Notes: generated by a model not told the origin, from the letters alone. A stretch of 64,000 nt of DNA from an uncultured Cytophaga sp. (GCF_937863595.1 NZ_CALMGQ010000057.1:1-64000), one strand, 5' to 3'. Shown: positions 36,956-46,511, counted from the stretch's first letter. Numbers and translations are program-made.

Positions 36956-37903
36956 CTATTTCTTCAACTTTCTATCTACTTGAATAGCATCAATCCAGGA
37001 GAAGTTCTTTTTAAGAATTACCTTTTTATTTTCTCGGATGTAATCAACATATGCTTGCGCCACAGGAGATAGTTTTTTTCCTTGTAACCAAACCAATTGC
37101 CAATTTGATTTAATAGGAAAACCCACTGTAGGTATTATTTTAATATCCCCACAACCGAGCTCATACCTTAAACCGATTAGTGGCAAAATTGAATTGCCCA
37201 ATCCAGCAATCACTGCTTGCTTTACAGCTTCATTAGAGGTTAGCTCCATTTTTTTCCGCACCTTGATTTTATGTTCGTTAAAATAATTTTCCATAACAAC
37301 GCGCGTGCCTGAACCATCCTCTCTAAAAATAAGTGGCATTTCTTTTAATTCATTCTTTGTTATTTTATTCTTTGAAATAATTTCATTTTTATCCCCCACT
37401 ACAAAAAGCTCATTCTCCATTAAGGTTTCTTTATTGATCTTTATATCTTGGGGCAAAACAGATATCAATGCAAAATCCACTTCGTTGTTGTGTAAACTGC
37501 TCATCACTTTTGATTTATTAGTCACATCCATCACCAAGTCTACACCTGGGTTTTCTTTTAGAAATTCCGTTAAAAAATAAGGCATCACGTATTTACCCGT
37601 TGATACAATTGAAATAATTAAGCGCCCAGATAAAAATCCTTTGTAGGCCATTGTTTTGTAATTAATGGCATACACTTCATTCAATATGCGTTCCGCTATA
37701 AAATATATTTCCTTCCCAAAATCGGTTACATATAATTTTCTACCGACGATTTCAATTAATGGAATTTCAAATTGATCTTGAAAGTTTTTCAATTGTATGG
37801 ATACTGCAGGCTGGCTCAAATGCAATTCTTCGGAAGCTTTAGTAATACTTTTAGCTTGTACGACTTTAACAAATACCTGCAACTGATGAAGCGTATAATT
37901 CAT
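36956..37903 (-). CDS. LysR-type transcriptional regulator, CbbR/CmpR-like
   Basis: The 315-residue protein has the N-terminal winged HTH (MNYTLHQLQVFVKVVQAKSI, then SKA-SEELHLSQPAVSIQLKNF) and a periplasmic-binding-type effector domain. The segment YVMPYFLTEFLKENPGVDL and the TNKSKVMSSL stretch resemble CbbR/CmpR regulators of carbon fixation and bicarbonate uptake. It lies upstream of the dab operon on the same strand, with 351 bp between, which contains the palindrome. It probably controls dab in response to a carbon metabolite. The effector is unknown. Confidence 0.88.
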   Translation of the reverse strand: MNYTLHQLQVFVKVVQAKSITKASEELHLSQPAVSIQLKNFQDQFEIPLIEIVGRKLYVTDFGKEIYFIAERILNEVYAINYKTMAYKGFLSGRLIISIVSTGKYVMPYFLTEFLKENPGVDLVMDVTNKSKVMSSLHNNEVDFALISVLPQDIKINKETLMENELFVVGDKNEIISKNKITKNELKEMPLIFREDGSGTRVVMENYFNEHKIKVRKKMELTSNEAVKQAVIAGLGNSILPLIGLRYELGCGDIKIIPTVGFPIKSNWQLVWLQGKKLSPVAQAYVDYIRENKKVILKKNFSWIDAIQVDRKLKK

Positions 37904-38149
37904 AACTGATTCAATAAGGAAATTAGTACCACATCAAATATAATTAAAAATAAACAATCAAAATGTTGCTTGTGGCCCATTTAATTGGAAAGTGAGCCTA
38001 GTTAAAACTACTCGTATATTTTTAAAAATAAGCAATATACCTATGAAAAGCATTTCTGAAAATAACAAAACCGAAGACTGTATTAAAACTAAAAAAGCAA
38101 ATTGTGCATTTTTTAAAAATTTAACGAATTGAAAATTATACCTGTGTTC

Positions 38150-38482
38150 TCACATTTGATTCAGAATCGAAATAACAGAGTTTTTCAAATGAGTACCTAT
38201 TTCAATTTGACAAGATAGTCTCATGATTGGATTTTCGATACCATTTTTTAATAAAGTTGACTCTTCGTTTCTTTCTTTATCAGGGAAAACAGTATCTGAA
38301 GAAACTTCTACCACACAGGTACAACATCTTCCCATTCCCAAACATTCTCCAAATTCATCAATAAAAATTTTATTCTGAATCAACTCCATTAAATTTTTAA
38401 ATTCATAGGGTTTAGTGACTATTGGAATCACTTTCCCCTCGTGAATCAAACTGAAATGTATTGCTTCCGATTCCTTACTCAT
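38150..38482 (-). CDS. 2Fe-2S ferredoxin-like protein
   Basis: The 110-residue protein has a ferredoxin fold with cluster ligands C47-x5-C53-x2-C56 and C91 (ECLGMGRCCTC then LSC), the spacing of adrenodoxin-type ferredoxins rather than plant-type. An extra Cys sits at 54. It would carry electrons in the cytoplasm. Its ATG is directly adjacent to the stop of the hemerythrin-like gene, so it is translated from the same message. A role as reductant for the neighbouring globin or hemerythrin-like protein is plausible. Confidence 0.85.
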   Translation of the reverse strand: MSKESEAIHFSLIHEGKVIPIVTKPYEFKNLMELIQNKIFIDEFGECLGMGRCCTCVVEVSSDTVFPDKERNEESTLLKNGIENPIMRLSCQIEIGTHLKNSVISILNQM

Positions 38483-38953
38483 TTATTCCAACCAAAATTT
38501 ATCTTCCCATTCTTTTTCACATACATTATTATAACCAAAAAATAATTTCGTAATATCCGATCCAAAAAGCTGATATGCGGATGCGTAAATTTTATTGAAA
38601 TTTAATTTATTTTCAAAACGAATATGCTGTTCCAATAATTCTTCGATTTGATTGATTGCTTTAGTAAAGTTAACCTTTCCTTTTACAATGCGTTTTATTT
38701 TTCTATGATCAGAAAGGATTTTTTTAATTTGAGACTCATCGGTATCTAAAAATGGGAAAATAATTTTTTCCTCTAATTCAAATTGATATTCAATGTGATT
38801 CAAATAATACCACTGACAATATTGGAAAATGCGTTCGTGTTGTATTCCATTTTTTATCCCAATATGAATATGGTCGCACAATTTCAAACCATCCTTATGT
38901 CCACTTATAAACTCGTCTTGAATAGCCTCTGCCCGTGTTAACGTTCCCATCAT
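38483..38953 (-). CDS. Hemerythrin-like HHE domain protein
   Basis: The 156-residue helical protein has the metal ligands of the hemerythrin family in order: a His pair in DHIHIGIKNGIQHERIF, HIEYQFELEEKIIFP, a His in SDHRKIKRI, and EQHIRFENKLNF. Such four-helix bundles hold a di-iron site that binds O2 or responds to NO. It may detoxify or sense NO or oxygen, or repair iron sites (RIC-like); lengths and motifs fit a simple HHE protein better than the RIC family. It is co-transcribed with the ferredoxin. Confidence 0.85.
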   Translation of the reverse strand: MMGTLTRAEAIQDEFISGHKDGLKLCDHIHIGIKNGIQHERIFQYCQWYYLNHIEYQFELEEKIIFPFLDTDESQIKKILSDHRKIKRIVKGKVNFTKAINQIEELLEQHIRFENKLNFNKIYASAYQLFGSDITKLFFGYNNVCEKEWEDKFWLE

Positions 38954-39170
38954 ACTATTTTATATAAATTGTTGTCGCTTTAATCTAGTTAATAATTATG
39001 AAGAACTTCTGAAGAATTATTAACTTATTTTTCTAATTGTGAAATGTGATAGCCTTCTGAATTAATAACAACCAGGCAATAGTTTGGTTTAATTTTACTG
39101 GTTTAATTTGAATCACATTTCTTTTAATTCACTCACCAAAATTAATTTTATTCTATATGTGTTCCTTCGT

Positions 39171-39620
39171 TCAATGTATCTTTCGAAATAACTTAAGTCC
39201 CCAAATGAATAAACATGTAACTTTTAATAATTCCAACCCGACAAAATAAAAATGAAGGTTTGAATGCTCAACAGGTAAGTTTTGAATTATTTTTTCTGAA
39301 CGAATCGTTAACTGTGGGAGAATCCAAGCCGTTTGAAGGATCAATGCTAAAACGGGAAGTAAAAACAAATAATACTGTTTAGTGATTTGTTTTAAATCAA
39401 GCCCTCCAACTAGCGTGCTTATACATATACTTATTACAAGTACCCATTCAACTTTGTTTAGGGCCTCAAATACCAATTTGCCAATGCCCAAACCTAAAGG
39501 AACGGTTATGCCTGGTGCTCTAAATTTTAACCAAGCCTCCATAAATGAAATTGCACAAATAAACCCGATCCATATAAATGTTAAAATAATTTGGCTTGGA
39601 ATCTTAACAGTATAATTCAT
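39171..39620 (-). CDS. Small integral membrane protein with four helices
   Basis: The 149-residue protein has four hydrophobic stretches (about residues 8-27, 55-75, 83-103 and 124-143), and loops rich in charged residues. No active-site motif is evident. It lies between the truncated haemoglobin and hemerythrin-like genes on the same strand, so it is probably expressed with them. I do not recognise the family beyond general similarity to uncharacterised small membrane proteins. A role in the NO/O2 response is by context only. Confidence 0.7.
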   Translation of the reverse strand: MNYTVKIPSQIILTFIWIGFICAISFMEAWLKFRAPGITVPLGLGIGKLVFEALNKVEWVLVISICISTLVGGLDLKQITKQYYLFLLPVLALILQTAWILPQLTIRSEKIIQNLPVEHSNLHFYFVGLELLKVTCLFIWGLKLFRKIH

Positions 39621-39646
39621 AATTGAAACATTCTTTACTTTATTTT

Positions 39647-40057
39647 TTATCTAAAAAGTGACTTGTCTGGATTTTCTCTATTTTGTTCAATTCTATATTG
39701 AAACATTTCAGCCATTTTATTTGCTCTCCACTTTGCTTCAGTTGCTTTTTCTCCTATAAAATGATCGTCAACCGTTTCCTCAAACAATTTAATCCATCGA
39801 TCAAAATGTTTTTTTTCAATGGGTAATTGTGCGTGAGGTACAAAAGGGCTTCCATGATAGGTATGTTCTTCTAATAATATCGTTTGCCAAAATCGATATA
39901 ATTTCTCCATGTGTTCTGGCCAATGATCTTTCAATACTCCATTAAATACAGGACCAAGCAGTGGGTCTATTTTTACTTTATCATAAAAATCATCTACCAA
40001 TAATTTAATATCTGCTAGATTTATAATTTCCTTTGCATTCATTTTTGTGTCGTTCAA
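39647..40057 (-). CDS. Group III truncated haemoglobin
   Basis: The 136-residue 2-on-2 globin has the proximal His (KKHFDRWIKLF, about residue 84), an upstream HGSPFVPHAQLPI stretch and FDKVKIDPLLGPVF-like N-terminus (here YDKVKIDPLLGPVF), typical for the type III subgroup. These proteins bind O2 and NO, and are often tied to nitrosative or microaerobic stress. It is transcribed just after the Rrf2 regulator and 26 bp before the small membrane-protein gene. Confidence 0.92.
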   Translation of the reverse strand: MNDTKMNAKEIINLADIKLLVDDFYDKVKIDPLLGPVFNGVLKDHWPEHMEKLYRFWQTILLEEHTYHGSPFVPHAQLPIEKKHFDRWIKLFEETVDDHFIGEKATEAKWRANKMAEMFQYRIEQNRENPDKSLFR

Positions 40058-40075
40058 TTAGAATGAATTAATTAT

Positions 40076-40092
40076 AAGGAATAAAAGACCTT
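40076..40092. promoter_or_regulatory. Possible Rrf2 operator upstream of the globin gene
   Basis: A short dyad AAGG-N9-CCTT (with flanking T/A extending it one pair) sits 19 bp before the globin start, in the 59-bp gap after the Rrf2 gene. The segment AATAAAAGAC within it recurs upstream of the Rrf2 gene (near 40586). This is weak evidence, and no consensus for this regulator type is known to me. Confidence 0.25.
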
Positions 40093-40116
40093 AATATCTT
40101 TAAATTAGTTAAGCAA

Positions 40117-40551
40117 TTATCTTTTAAGGAATGTTAAACCATTCTTTTGATCAATTGCCAAATTGTAAATTGAAGTATTCTCTAACATCTTCTTCAATTC
40201 ATTGCGGATTGTTTTGAATTTTTCATGTACGGGACATGGATGCTTTTCTGAACATTCTTTCATACCTAGGCCGCAGCCTTTGTAGATAGAATCCCCATCA
40301 ATTGCGAATACAACATCACTTAATTTAATTTTTTTCATTTGTTGCACACTCATCTCAAACCCTCCGGTTGGCCCTTTGGTTGATTCTACTAAATCATTCT
40401 TTGATAAGATCTGCAATATTTTCGCTGTAAATGCTTCCGGTGAACCGATTTCTTTAGCAATCTCCTTCAAGCCTACTCGCTTTTCATCCTGAGATAAAAC
40501 CGCAATATGGATTATTGCTCTTATTCCGTATTCACACGCTTTTGAAAACAT
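40117..40551 (-). CDS. Rrf2-family transcriptional regulator (NsrR/IscR type)
   Basis: The 144-residue protein has an N-terminal winged HTH (MFSKACEYGIRAIIHIAVLS, then KEIAKEIGSPEAFTAKILQILSKNDLVES) and a three-cysteine loop C93-x6-C100-x5-C106. That spacing, close to NsrR and IscR, indicates an iron-sulfur cluster. Adjacent globin and hemerythrin-like genes favour NO or oxygen sensing rather than cluster biogenesis. It is the first gene of a minus-strand run and probably autoregulated. Sensor ligand is inferred, not shown. Confidence 0.88.
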   Translation of the reverse strand: MFSKACEYGIRAIIHIAVLSQDEKRVGLKEIAKEIGSPEAFTAKILQILSKNDLVESTKGPTGGFEMSVQQMKKIKLSDVVFAIDGDSIYKGCGLGMKECSEKHPCPVHEKFKTIRNELKKMLENTSIYNLAIDQKNGLTFLKR

Positions 40552-40648
40552 ATACCTTTATTTCGTTCAATATACAATTTATTCAATAAAAGACAAAAGC
40601 ATCCTTTATTAAATTCCTTTTGAAATATCTATTACACGCACAAAAAAA

Positions 40649-40707
40649 CTGGAAGCTCTAAAATGATTGGTTACCCTAAACTTACCCAATCAAATTAAAA
40701 CTTCCAG
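40649..40707 (-). terminator. Long imperfect-hairpin terminator of the efflux operon
   Basis: Outer arms CTGGAAG/CTTCCAG (40649-40655, 40701-40707) and inner GATTGG/CCAATC (40665-40670, 40686-40691) form a long stem. On the minus strand it is followed by seven Ts. It is the downstream end of the efflux operon, whose last stop is at 40748. Confidence 0.75.
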
Positions 40708-40747
40708 CTTAAGACTTTATTGATATAAAATCAAGTATCAAAACATA

Positions 40748-42205
40748 TCAACCTCCGCCAAGCGCTCTGTAGAAATAAACAGTAGCTTTCAATTGTTCTT
40801 TTTTTGTTTCAACTAATTCCATTTTCGATTCTAATGCATCACGCTGAGTTAATAATACTTCCATGTAATCTGCTCTTGCAGAAATGAAAAGTTTATTAGC
40901 AATATTAACAGATTCATTTAATGCTTCTACTTGTTGATCTTGTAACTCGAAACTTTTGCCAAGATTTGAAATTTTTGCCATTTGATTTGAAACTTCAATA
41001 AACGCATTCAAAATTGTACGTTCGTAGTTGTATGCCGCTTGCAATTGTTTTGCATTTGCAGTTAAATACATCGCTTTAATCTCATTTCTATTTATAAGTG
41101 GCCCAACAAAAGTACCTGCTAATGAAAACAACATGGACTCCGGACTACTAATTACCAACTTCGGGTTAAATGCTTCTAGCCCAATACCACTTGTAATTCT
41201 AAAGGTTGGATAGAAGTTTGCCTTTGCTACTTTTACATCCAATTTCGATGCTTCTAAATTATGCTCCGCTTTTTTAATATCCCATCTATTAGATAACAAC
41301 TGAGAAGGAACGCCTGCATAAATAGAATCATGTACAATATCAATAAATGTAGCAGGGTTGCGTTTAATAGGTTTTGGATAGCTCCCGATCAAGAAGTTTA
41401 AATGATTCTCTGCTTCAACAATTTCTTGCTGAATTTTAAATTGCAAACTTCTTGTATACAGTACTTGTGCTTCAAACCTGCGAACAGCCAGCTCCGTTAC
41501 CTTTGCAGATTGCTTTTCCATTCGTACAATTGAAAGAGCATTGCTTTGAATTTCAATATTCTTTTTTAAGATTTCCAATTTTTTATCAAGAGCTAATAAC
41601 TCGTAATACGTGCTGCCTATTTCAGCAACGATATTGGTAATCATAAAGTTTCTGCCTTCGACGCTTGCTAAATATCTCAGTACAGCTGCCTTTTTTGCAT
41701 TGCGTAATTTTTTCCAAATATCTACTTCCCATGATAGATTTACTCCTACCACATAATTCGGCAATACAGTTGGAATGCGTTTCCCATTTTGTATATCCAA
41801 GTTGTCATCAACCGCGCCTGTTCTAGTATACTTGCCTGCTTTTTCAACACCGGCACCAACACCTCCGTCTACGTATGGCAAATACTGTCCTTTACGTGCA
41901 CGTACTTCAGCTTGAGCTACATTAATTTCGTATAAAATAATGTTTAGCTCCTGGTTATTCTGAAGCGCAGTATCGATAAGCGCAACTAAATTTTCATCCT
42001 TGAAATATTTTTTCCAACTAACATCTACAGTATTCAGTGTATCTGATGACTGTGCTGAATTTAAATGTGTTGAATCTGCTAAGTTTGTATATTTCGAAGG
42101 TAAATTATCATTAACGGACTTTTTCGTTAATGTTGGCGTACAAGCCCATACAGCTATTGTCAATATAGCTATACCAATAAATTTATATAGATATGTTTTA
42201 TGCAT
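40748..42205 (-). CDS. Outer-membrane efflux lipoprotein (TolC/OprM-like)
   Basis: The 485-residue protein has a lipoprotein signal (ILTIAVWAC lipobox) and two copies of the outer-membrane efflux protein repeat with long coiled-coil helices, as in OprM. It would form the outer-membrane duct of the tripartite pump. I take the ATG at 42205 (MHKTYLYKFIG) over the open frame to 42226, since the shorter form gives a proper signal peptide. Its start overlaps the RND gene stop by 8 bp. It is followed by a long-stem terminator. Confidence 0.9.
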   Translation of the reverse strand: MHKTYLYKFIGIAILTIAVWACTPTLTKKSVNDNLPSKYTNLADSTHLNSAQSSDTLNTVDVSWKKYFKDENLVALIDTALQNNQELNIILYEINVAQAEVRARKGQYLPYVDGGVGAGVEKAGKYTRTGAVDDNLDIQNGKRIPTVLPNYVVGVNLSWEVDIWKKLRNAKKAAVLRYLASVEGRNFMITNIVAEIGSTYYELLALDKKLEILKKNIEIQSNALSIVRMEKQSAKVTELAVRRFEAQVLYTRSLQFKIQQEIVEAENHLNFLIGSYPKPIKRNPATFIDIVHDSIYAGVPSQLLSNRWDIKKAEHNLEASKLDVKVAKANFYPTFRITSGIGLEAFNPKLVISSPESMLFSLAGTFVGPLINRNEIKAMYLTANAKQLQAAYNYERTILNAFIEVSNQMAKISNLGKSFELQDQQVEALNESVNIANKLFISARADYMEVLLTQRDALESKMELVETKKEQLKATVYFYRALGGG

Positions 42206-45200
42206 GATGATTGTTTGATGAATCATGATTGTTACCTGAATGATAATTGCTGTCTTCGCTTAAAGGATTAAAATCTTCATCGTTAATCAATTTACGTCCT
42301 TCTGACATACTACCAAATATATAGTATAAACCAGGTACAATGATTACGCCGAAAATAGTACCGAAGAACATTCCGCCTAAAGAGGCTGCTCCAATAGTTC
42401 TGTTACCAATTGCACCAGGTCCTGATGCCAGAAGTAATGGAATCATTCCAGCAATAAAGGCAAATGACGTCATTAAGATTGGTCTAAATCGAGCTCTTGC
42501 ACCTTCAATAGCTGCTTCTAATACTGTAGCACCTTGTTGATTTTTCATAATTGCAAATTCAACAATCAACACGGCATTTTTACCCAGTAAACCTACTAGC
42601 ATTACCAAGGCTACTTGTCCATAGATATCATTTGCCATTCCAAATCCTTTAATAAATAGGAAGGCCCCAAAGATACCCGCTGGAAGAGATAATATAACTG
42701 TCAATGGTAATAAAAAGCTTTCGTATTGTGCAGCAAGAACTAAATACACGAATATCAATACAATTAAGAAAATATAAACCGCTTCATTTCCACGAGCAAC
42801 TTCATCCTTTTGTAGTCCAGACCAATCAATGTCATAACCTTTAGGTAATGTAGCGGCTGCTACTTCTTGAATTGCTGTAATCGCTTCACCACTACTAAAG
42901 CCTTCTGATGGAGAACATCTAATAGATGCTGTTGTATACATGTTGTAACGATTGATTTCGTAAATACCTTGTGTCTTTTTAATTTTCATAAAAGAGGAAT
43001 AAGGTACTTCTTCGCCATTTTCACTTTTCACATATAATTTTAAAATATCTGAAGGTAATTTTCTAAATGATGGATCAGCTTGAACAAACAACTTAAAGAA
43101 ACGTCCAAATTTAATAAAACCAATATCATAAGTACTACCAACCATGATGGAAAGATTGTCCATGGCACGTTTAATAGAGACACCTTTTTGCATGGCCAAT
43201 TGATTGTCAATTTCCAATTCATATTGAGGATAATCCGTTCTATAGAACGTAAACAAAGCGCTAATTTCTTTTCTCTTCTCAAGATCTTTCATGAATTGTT
43301 TTGTTACGCCATCCAAACGATCGTAATCAATGGTGGTGTTTTTATCTAATAATTGAAGACCAATACCACCAGCAGCACCGTAACCAGGAACTGCAGGAGG
43401 ATCGAAAAATTCAATTTTTGCACCCGGAATATTTTCTCTAACCTTTTCTAACTCTTCTGTAATCTCTCTTACATTGTGTTTACGTTCGTGCCAAGGCTCT
43501 AAGTTGATTAATAGTGTACCTGAGTTAGATCCTCTACCTTGTGTTAAAATTTCATACCCTGCCAATGCAGATACAGAACGAACACCTTCAATTTTTTTAA
43601 CTTTATCTTGAAGTTCTCTGCTTACCTCATATGTTCTCTCAAGTGTAGATCCAGGTGGTGTTTGTAGCACTGCATAAATCATCCCTTGATCTTCAGATGG
43701 AACAAAACCAGAAGGTAAATATCTTGTAAGTAAGGCTGTTAAAACCGAAAATAGTATTAACAATCCAATTGTTACCATTTTTCTGTGGGCGATAAACCCA
43801 AGCACCCACATATATTTGTCTGTAAGTTTATCAAATAGCCTGTTGAAGCCATCTAAGAATCTATTTAATAAATTACGCTTACGTGGTTGCCCATGCGTAT
43901 TTTTAAGAATCATCGCACATAAAACAGGAGTCAACGTAAGTGCTACAATACCAGAAATTACAATTGACGAAGCCATTGTGATTGCAAACTGTCTAAAGAA
44001 AATACCTACTGGACCAGTCATAAATGCTACGGGCACAAATACTGAAACCATTAATAAGGTAATTGCGATAATGGCACCACTAATTTCTCCCAATACTTCT
44101 TTTACTGCTAAAAAAGGTGAGAGATGTTTCTCCTCCATTTTAGCGTGCACGGCTTCTACTACAACAATCGCATCATCCACAACAATACCGATAGCAAGTA
44201 CGAGTGCAAACAAGGTTATCAAGTTTATATTCAAACCAAATATTTGCATCATAAAGAATGCACCAATTAAGGAAACAGGAACGGCTAGTACTGGAATAAG
44301 CGTTGAACGCCAATCTCCAAGAAATATAAATACTACTATGGAAACCAATATAAAGGCATCTCTCAATGTATGAATTACTTCTTCAATAGATGCATCTAAG
44401 AAACTAGATACATCATACGCGATTTCATATTCAACACCTGGTGGAAAATCCTTTTTAAGCTCTTCTAATTTTACTTTTAATCGTTCAATAACAATAGTGG
44501 CATCACTTCCAGGAGCTTGATTCAATGTAATCGCAGCAGATGGGAATTCGTCTTTATTCGAATAGATATCATAATATTCACTACCCAACTCAACAGTTGC
44601 GATATCTTTCAATCGAAGTACTTCCCCTTTTTCATTTGCTCGGATAATGACATCTCTATACTGAGCTTCCTCCGAGTATCTACCAGGGTAGGTTAATACA
44701 TATTCAATTGCTTCAGACTTTTTACTATCTGCCCTGCCTATCCTACCAGGAGACCCAATGATGCTCTGCTCGTCGAGCGCTTTCATTACTTCTTCGGAGG
44801 ATACATTATAGGCTCGCATTCGATCTGGATCTAACCAAACACGCATAGAGAACTGACGACTACCGATGATACGAGCGAATGCAACTCCTTCAACACGTTG
44901 CAACTCTGGCAACATATTGATGTAGGTATAGTTAAATATATACTTCATGTTAATTCTAGAAGTATCTTTACCATACACGTTCACATACATCAACATATTT
45001 GGCATTAAGCGTTGTACAATTATACCTTCAAGTTGTACAAGCGGCGGAAGACGCATCTTCACCTGCTCCAGACGATTTTGTACGTTTACCAATGCTTGAT
45101 TGGGATCTGTACCAAGGTTGAAAACTATTTGCAAATTGGCTTCACCCGAACTCGCACCTGTAGTAAACATATACTTCATTCCAGGAACACCATTAATTGA

Positions 45201-45401
45201 TTGTTCCAAGAGGATAAGTACGGACTGTGCAAGTACCGTTGAACTTGCACCAGGATATGATGCATACACCACAATCATAGGTGGTGCAATATCTGGATAT
45301 TGTGATTTGGGTAGTGTTTTAATTGCCAGAAAACCCATGAACATAATCACTAGCGATATAACAATCGCTAAGGCTGGCCTACGTATAAATTGTTGAAACA
45401 T
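42198..45401 (-). CDS. RND multidrug efflux transporter (AcrB-like)
   Basis: The 1067-residue inner-membrane pump has 12 transmembrane helices and two large periplasmic loops. The proton-relay aspartates lie in GIVVDDAIVVVEAVH near residue 405, and FVPSEDQG and the GPGAIGNRTIGAASLGGM segment are typical of the HAE-1 family. It exports drugs, bile-like amphiphiles or solvents. It is the middle gene of the operon adaptor-pump-TolC; spacing to the adaptor is 30 bp. Substrate range is unpredictable. No TetR regulator is next to it. Confidence 0.95.
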   Translation of the reverse strand: MFQQFIRRPALAIVISLVIMFMGFLAIKTLPKSQYPDIAPPMIVVYASYPGASSTVLAQSVLILLEQSINGVPGMKYMFTTGASSGEANLQIVFNLGTDPNQALVNVQNRLEQVKMRLPPLVQLEGIIVQRLMPNMLMYVNVYGKDTSRINMKYIFNYTYINMLPELQRVEGVAFARIIGSRQFSMRVWLDPDRMRAYNVSSEEVMKALDEQSIIGSPGRIGRADSKKSEAIEYVLTYPGRYSEEAQYRDVIIRANEKGEVLRLKDIATVELGSEYYDIYSNKDEFPSAAITLNQAPGSDATIVIERLKVKLEELKKDFPPGVEYEIAYDVSSFLDASIEEVIHTLRDAFILVSIVVFIFLGDWRSTLIPVLAVPVSLIGAFFMMQIFGLNINLITLFALVLAIGIVVDDAIVVVEAVHAKMEEKHLSPFLAVKEVLGEISGAIIAITLLMVSVFVPVAFMTGPVGIFFRQFAITMASSIVISGIVALTLTPVLCAMILKNTHGQPRKRNLLNRFLDGFNRLFDKLTDKYMWVLGFIAHRKMVTIGLLILFSVLTALLTRYLPSGFVPSEDQGMIYAVLQTPPGSTLERTYEVSRELQDKVKKIEGVRSVSALAGYEILTQGRGSNSGTLLINLEPWHERKHNVREITEELEKVRENIPGAKIEFFDPPAVPGYGAAGGIGLQLLDKNTTIDYDRLDGVTKQFMKDLEKRKEISALFTFYRTDYPQYELEIDNQLAMQKGVSIKRAMDNLSIMVGSTYDIGFIKFGRFFKLFVQADPSFRKLPSDILKLYVKSENGEEVPYSSFMKIKKTQGIYEINRYNMYTTASIRCSPSEGFSSGEAITAIQEVAAATLPKGYDIDWSGLQKDEVARGNEAVYIFLIVLIFVYLVLAAQYESFLLPLTVILSLPAGIFGAFLFIKGFGMANDIYGQVALVMLVGLLGKNAVLIVEFAIMKNQQGATVLEAAIEGARARFRPILMTSFAFIAGMIPLLLASGPGAIGNRTIGAASLGGMFFGTIFGVIIVPGLYYIFGSMSEGRKLINDEDFNPLSEDSNYHSGNNHDSSNNHHA

Positions 45402-45431
45402 TTTATGCTTTTTTAAAAACTTCGAATGAAA

Positions 45432-46511
45432 TTATTCTGCGTGAATATTTAAATCTCTTATTACATCCTTTGGTTTTTTATAATCGTATTCAATCTTATC
45501 ATCTTCACTAACCAAACGTAAGCCTTCTAATAAAATCTTATCTCCTTCTACTAAACCTTTTGAAATAACATATAGGTTGGGTATTTCATTGCTGATTGTT
45601 ATTTCTCTCGATTTTAATACGTTGTCTTTATCTACTACATATACATACTTTGTATTCAATACTTCAAATGTAGCTTTTTGAGGAATAATTAAAGCATCTT
45701 TAAATGGAACGTTTACTATAACATTGCCCGTTTCACCATGTCTTAACAATCTATCTGGGTTTTGAAATGTAGCACGAAATGCAAGATTACCAGTTTCATT
45801 ATTAAAGTCCGCTTCGATTGTTTCTACCACACCAATTTGATTGAACATTTTATTATTAGCCATTTCCAAGCCAACCTTCATATTGCTATCTTTAATAAGG
45901 TTGGTTTTGTAATCCAAATATTCTGCTTCGGGAACATTAAAATACACCCACATTTGACTGATATCTGAAAGTGAGGTTAACAAATCGCCCTCATCCAATA
46001 AACTTCCTTTTCGAACTTCCAATCGATTCATAATTCCATCAAAAGGTGCTCTGATTTGAGCAAAGCTTAAATGCGCTTGTGCTAAATTTAATTCTGCTTT
46101 TGCTCTTTCGAACTTCGCTTTCGCCATTAACAATTCATTTTTTGAAACAACATTGCTATCAGCAAGTGCTTTGGTATTGAGATACTCAATCTCAGCAAAG
46201 TTCATTTCTGCTAGTGCCTTTTGTTGATCCGCTTGATAAAGTACTGGCAAAATTTGAAACATCAATGTCCCTTGTTTTACGAACTTTCCTTCATCTATAA
46301 AATAGTCTTGCAAATAACCTCTTTCAAGTGCGCGTAATTCAATATGCCTAATGGCTTTGATTTGACAAACATATTCTTTAGTCGTACTTGTATCCATACG
46401 GATTGGGCTCGTTACTAAAAACTTTATCTTTTCTTTTTCTTTGACATGTTCTTCGCAACTGGTTTCGCACAATAAGAGTGCTAAACTCAATAGGATTAAT
46501 AATTTTTTCAT
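45432..46511 (-). CDS. RND efflux periplasmic adaptor (membrane fusion lipoprotein)
   Basis: The 359-residue AcrA/MexA-type protein has a lipoprotein signal (LLCETSC lipobox), a barrel-sandwich hybrid domain split by a coiled-coil hairpin (about residues 60-165, with LNLAQAHLSFAQIRAPFDG as the return), and a beta-barrel domain. It bridges the pump and the outer-membrane duct. It is the first gene of the operon. The 410-bp spacer upstream should hold the promoter. Confidence 0.93.
   Translation of the reverse strand: MKKLLILLSLALLLCETSCEEHVKEKEKIKFLVTSPIRMDTSTTKEYVCQIKAIRHIELRALERGYLQDYFIDEGKFVKQGTLMFQILPVLYQADQQKALAEMNFAEIEYLNTKALADSNVVSKNELLMAKAKFERAKAELNLAQAHLSFAQIRAPFDGIMNRLEVRKGSLLDEGDLLTSLSDISQMWVYFNVPEAEYLDYKTNLIKDSNMKVGLEMANNKMFNQIGVVETIEADFNNETGNLAFRATFQNPDRLLRHGETGNVIVNVPFKDALIIPQKATFEVLNTKYVYVVDKDNVLKSREITISNEIPNLYVISKGLVEGDKILLEGLRLVSEDDKIEYDYKKPKDVIRDLNIHAE

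Noticed and set aside
43816-44373. 185-residue open frame on the plus strand
   Set aside because: It lies fully inside the RND transporter gene on the opposite strand. Its composition (Thr/Ile/Asn-rich, no domain) is typical of an antisense shadow of hydrophobic coding sequence.
32084-46511. Genomic island with mobility genes
   Set aside because: No transposase, integrase or clear direct-repeat target at the edges was seen. The island idea rests only on gene content and a neighbouring tRNA.
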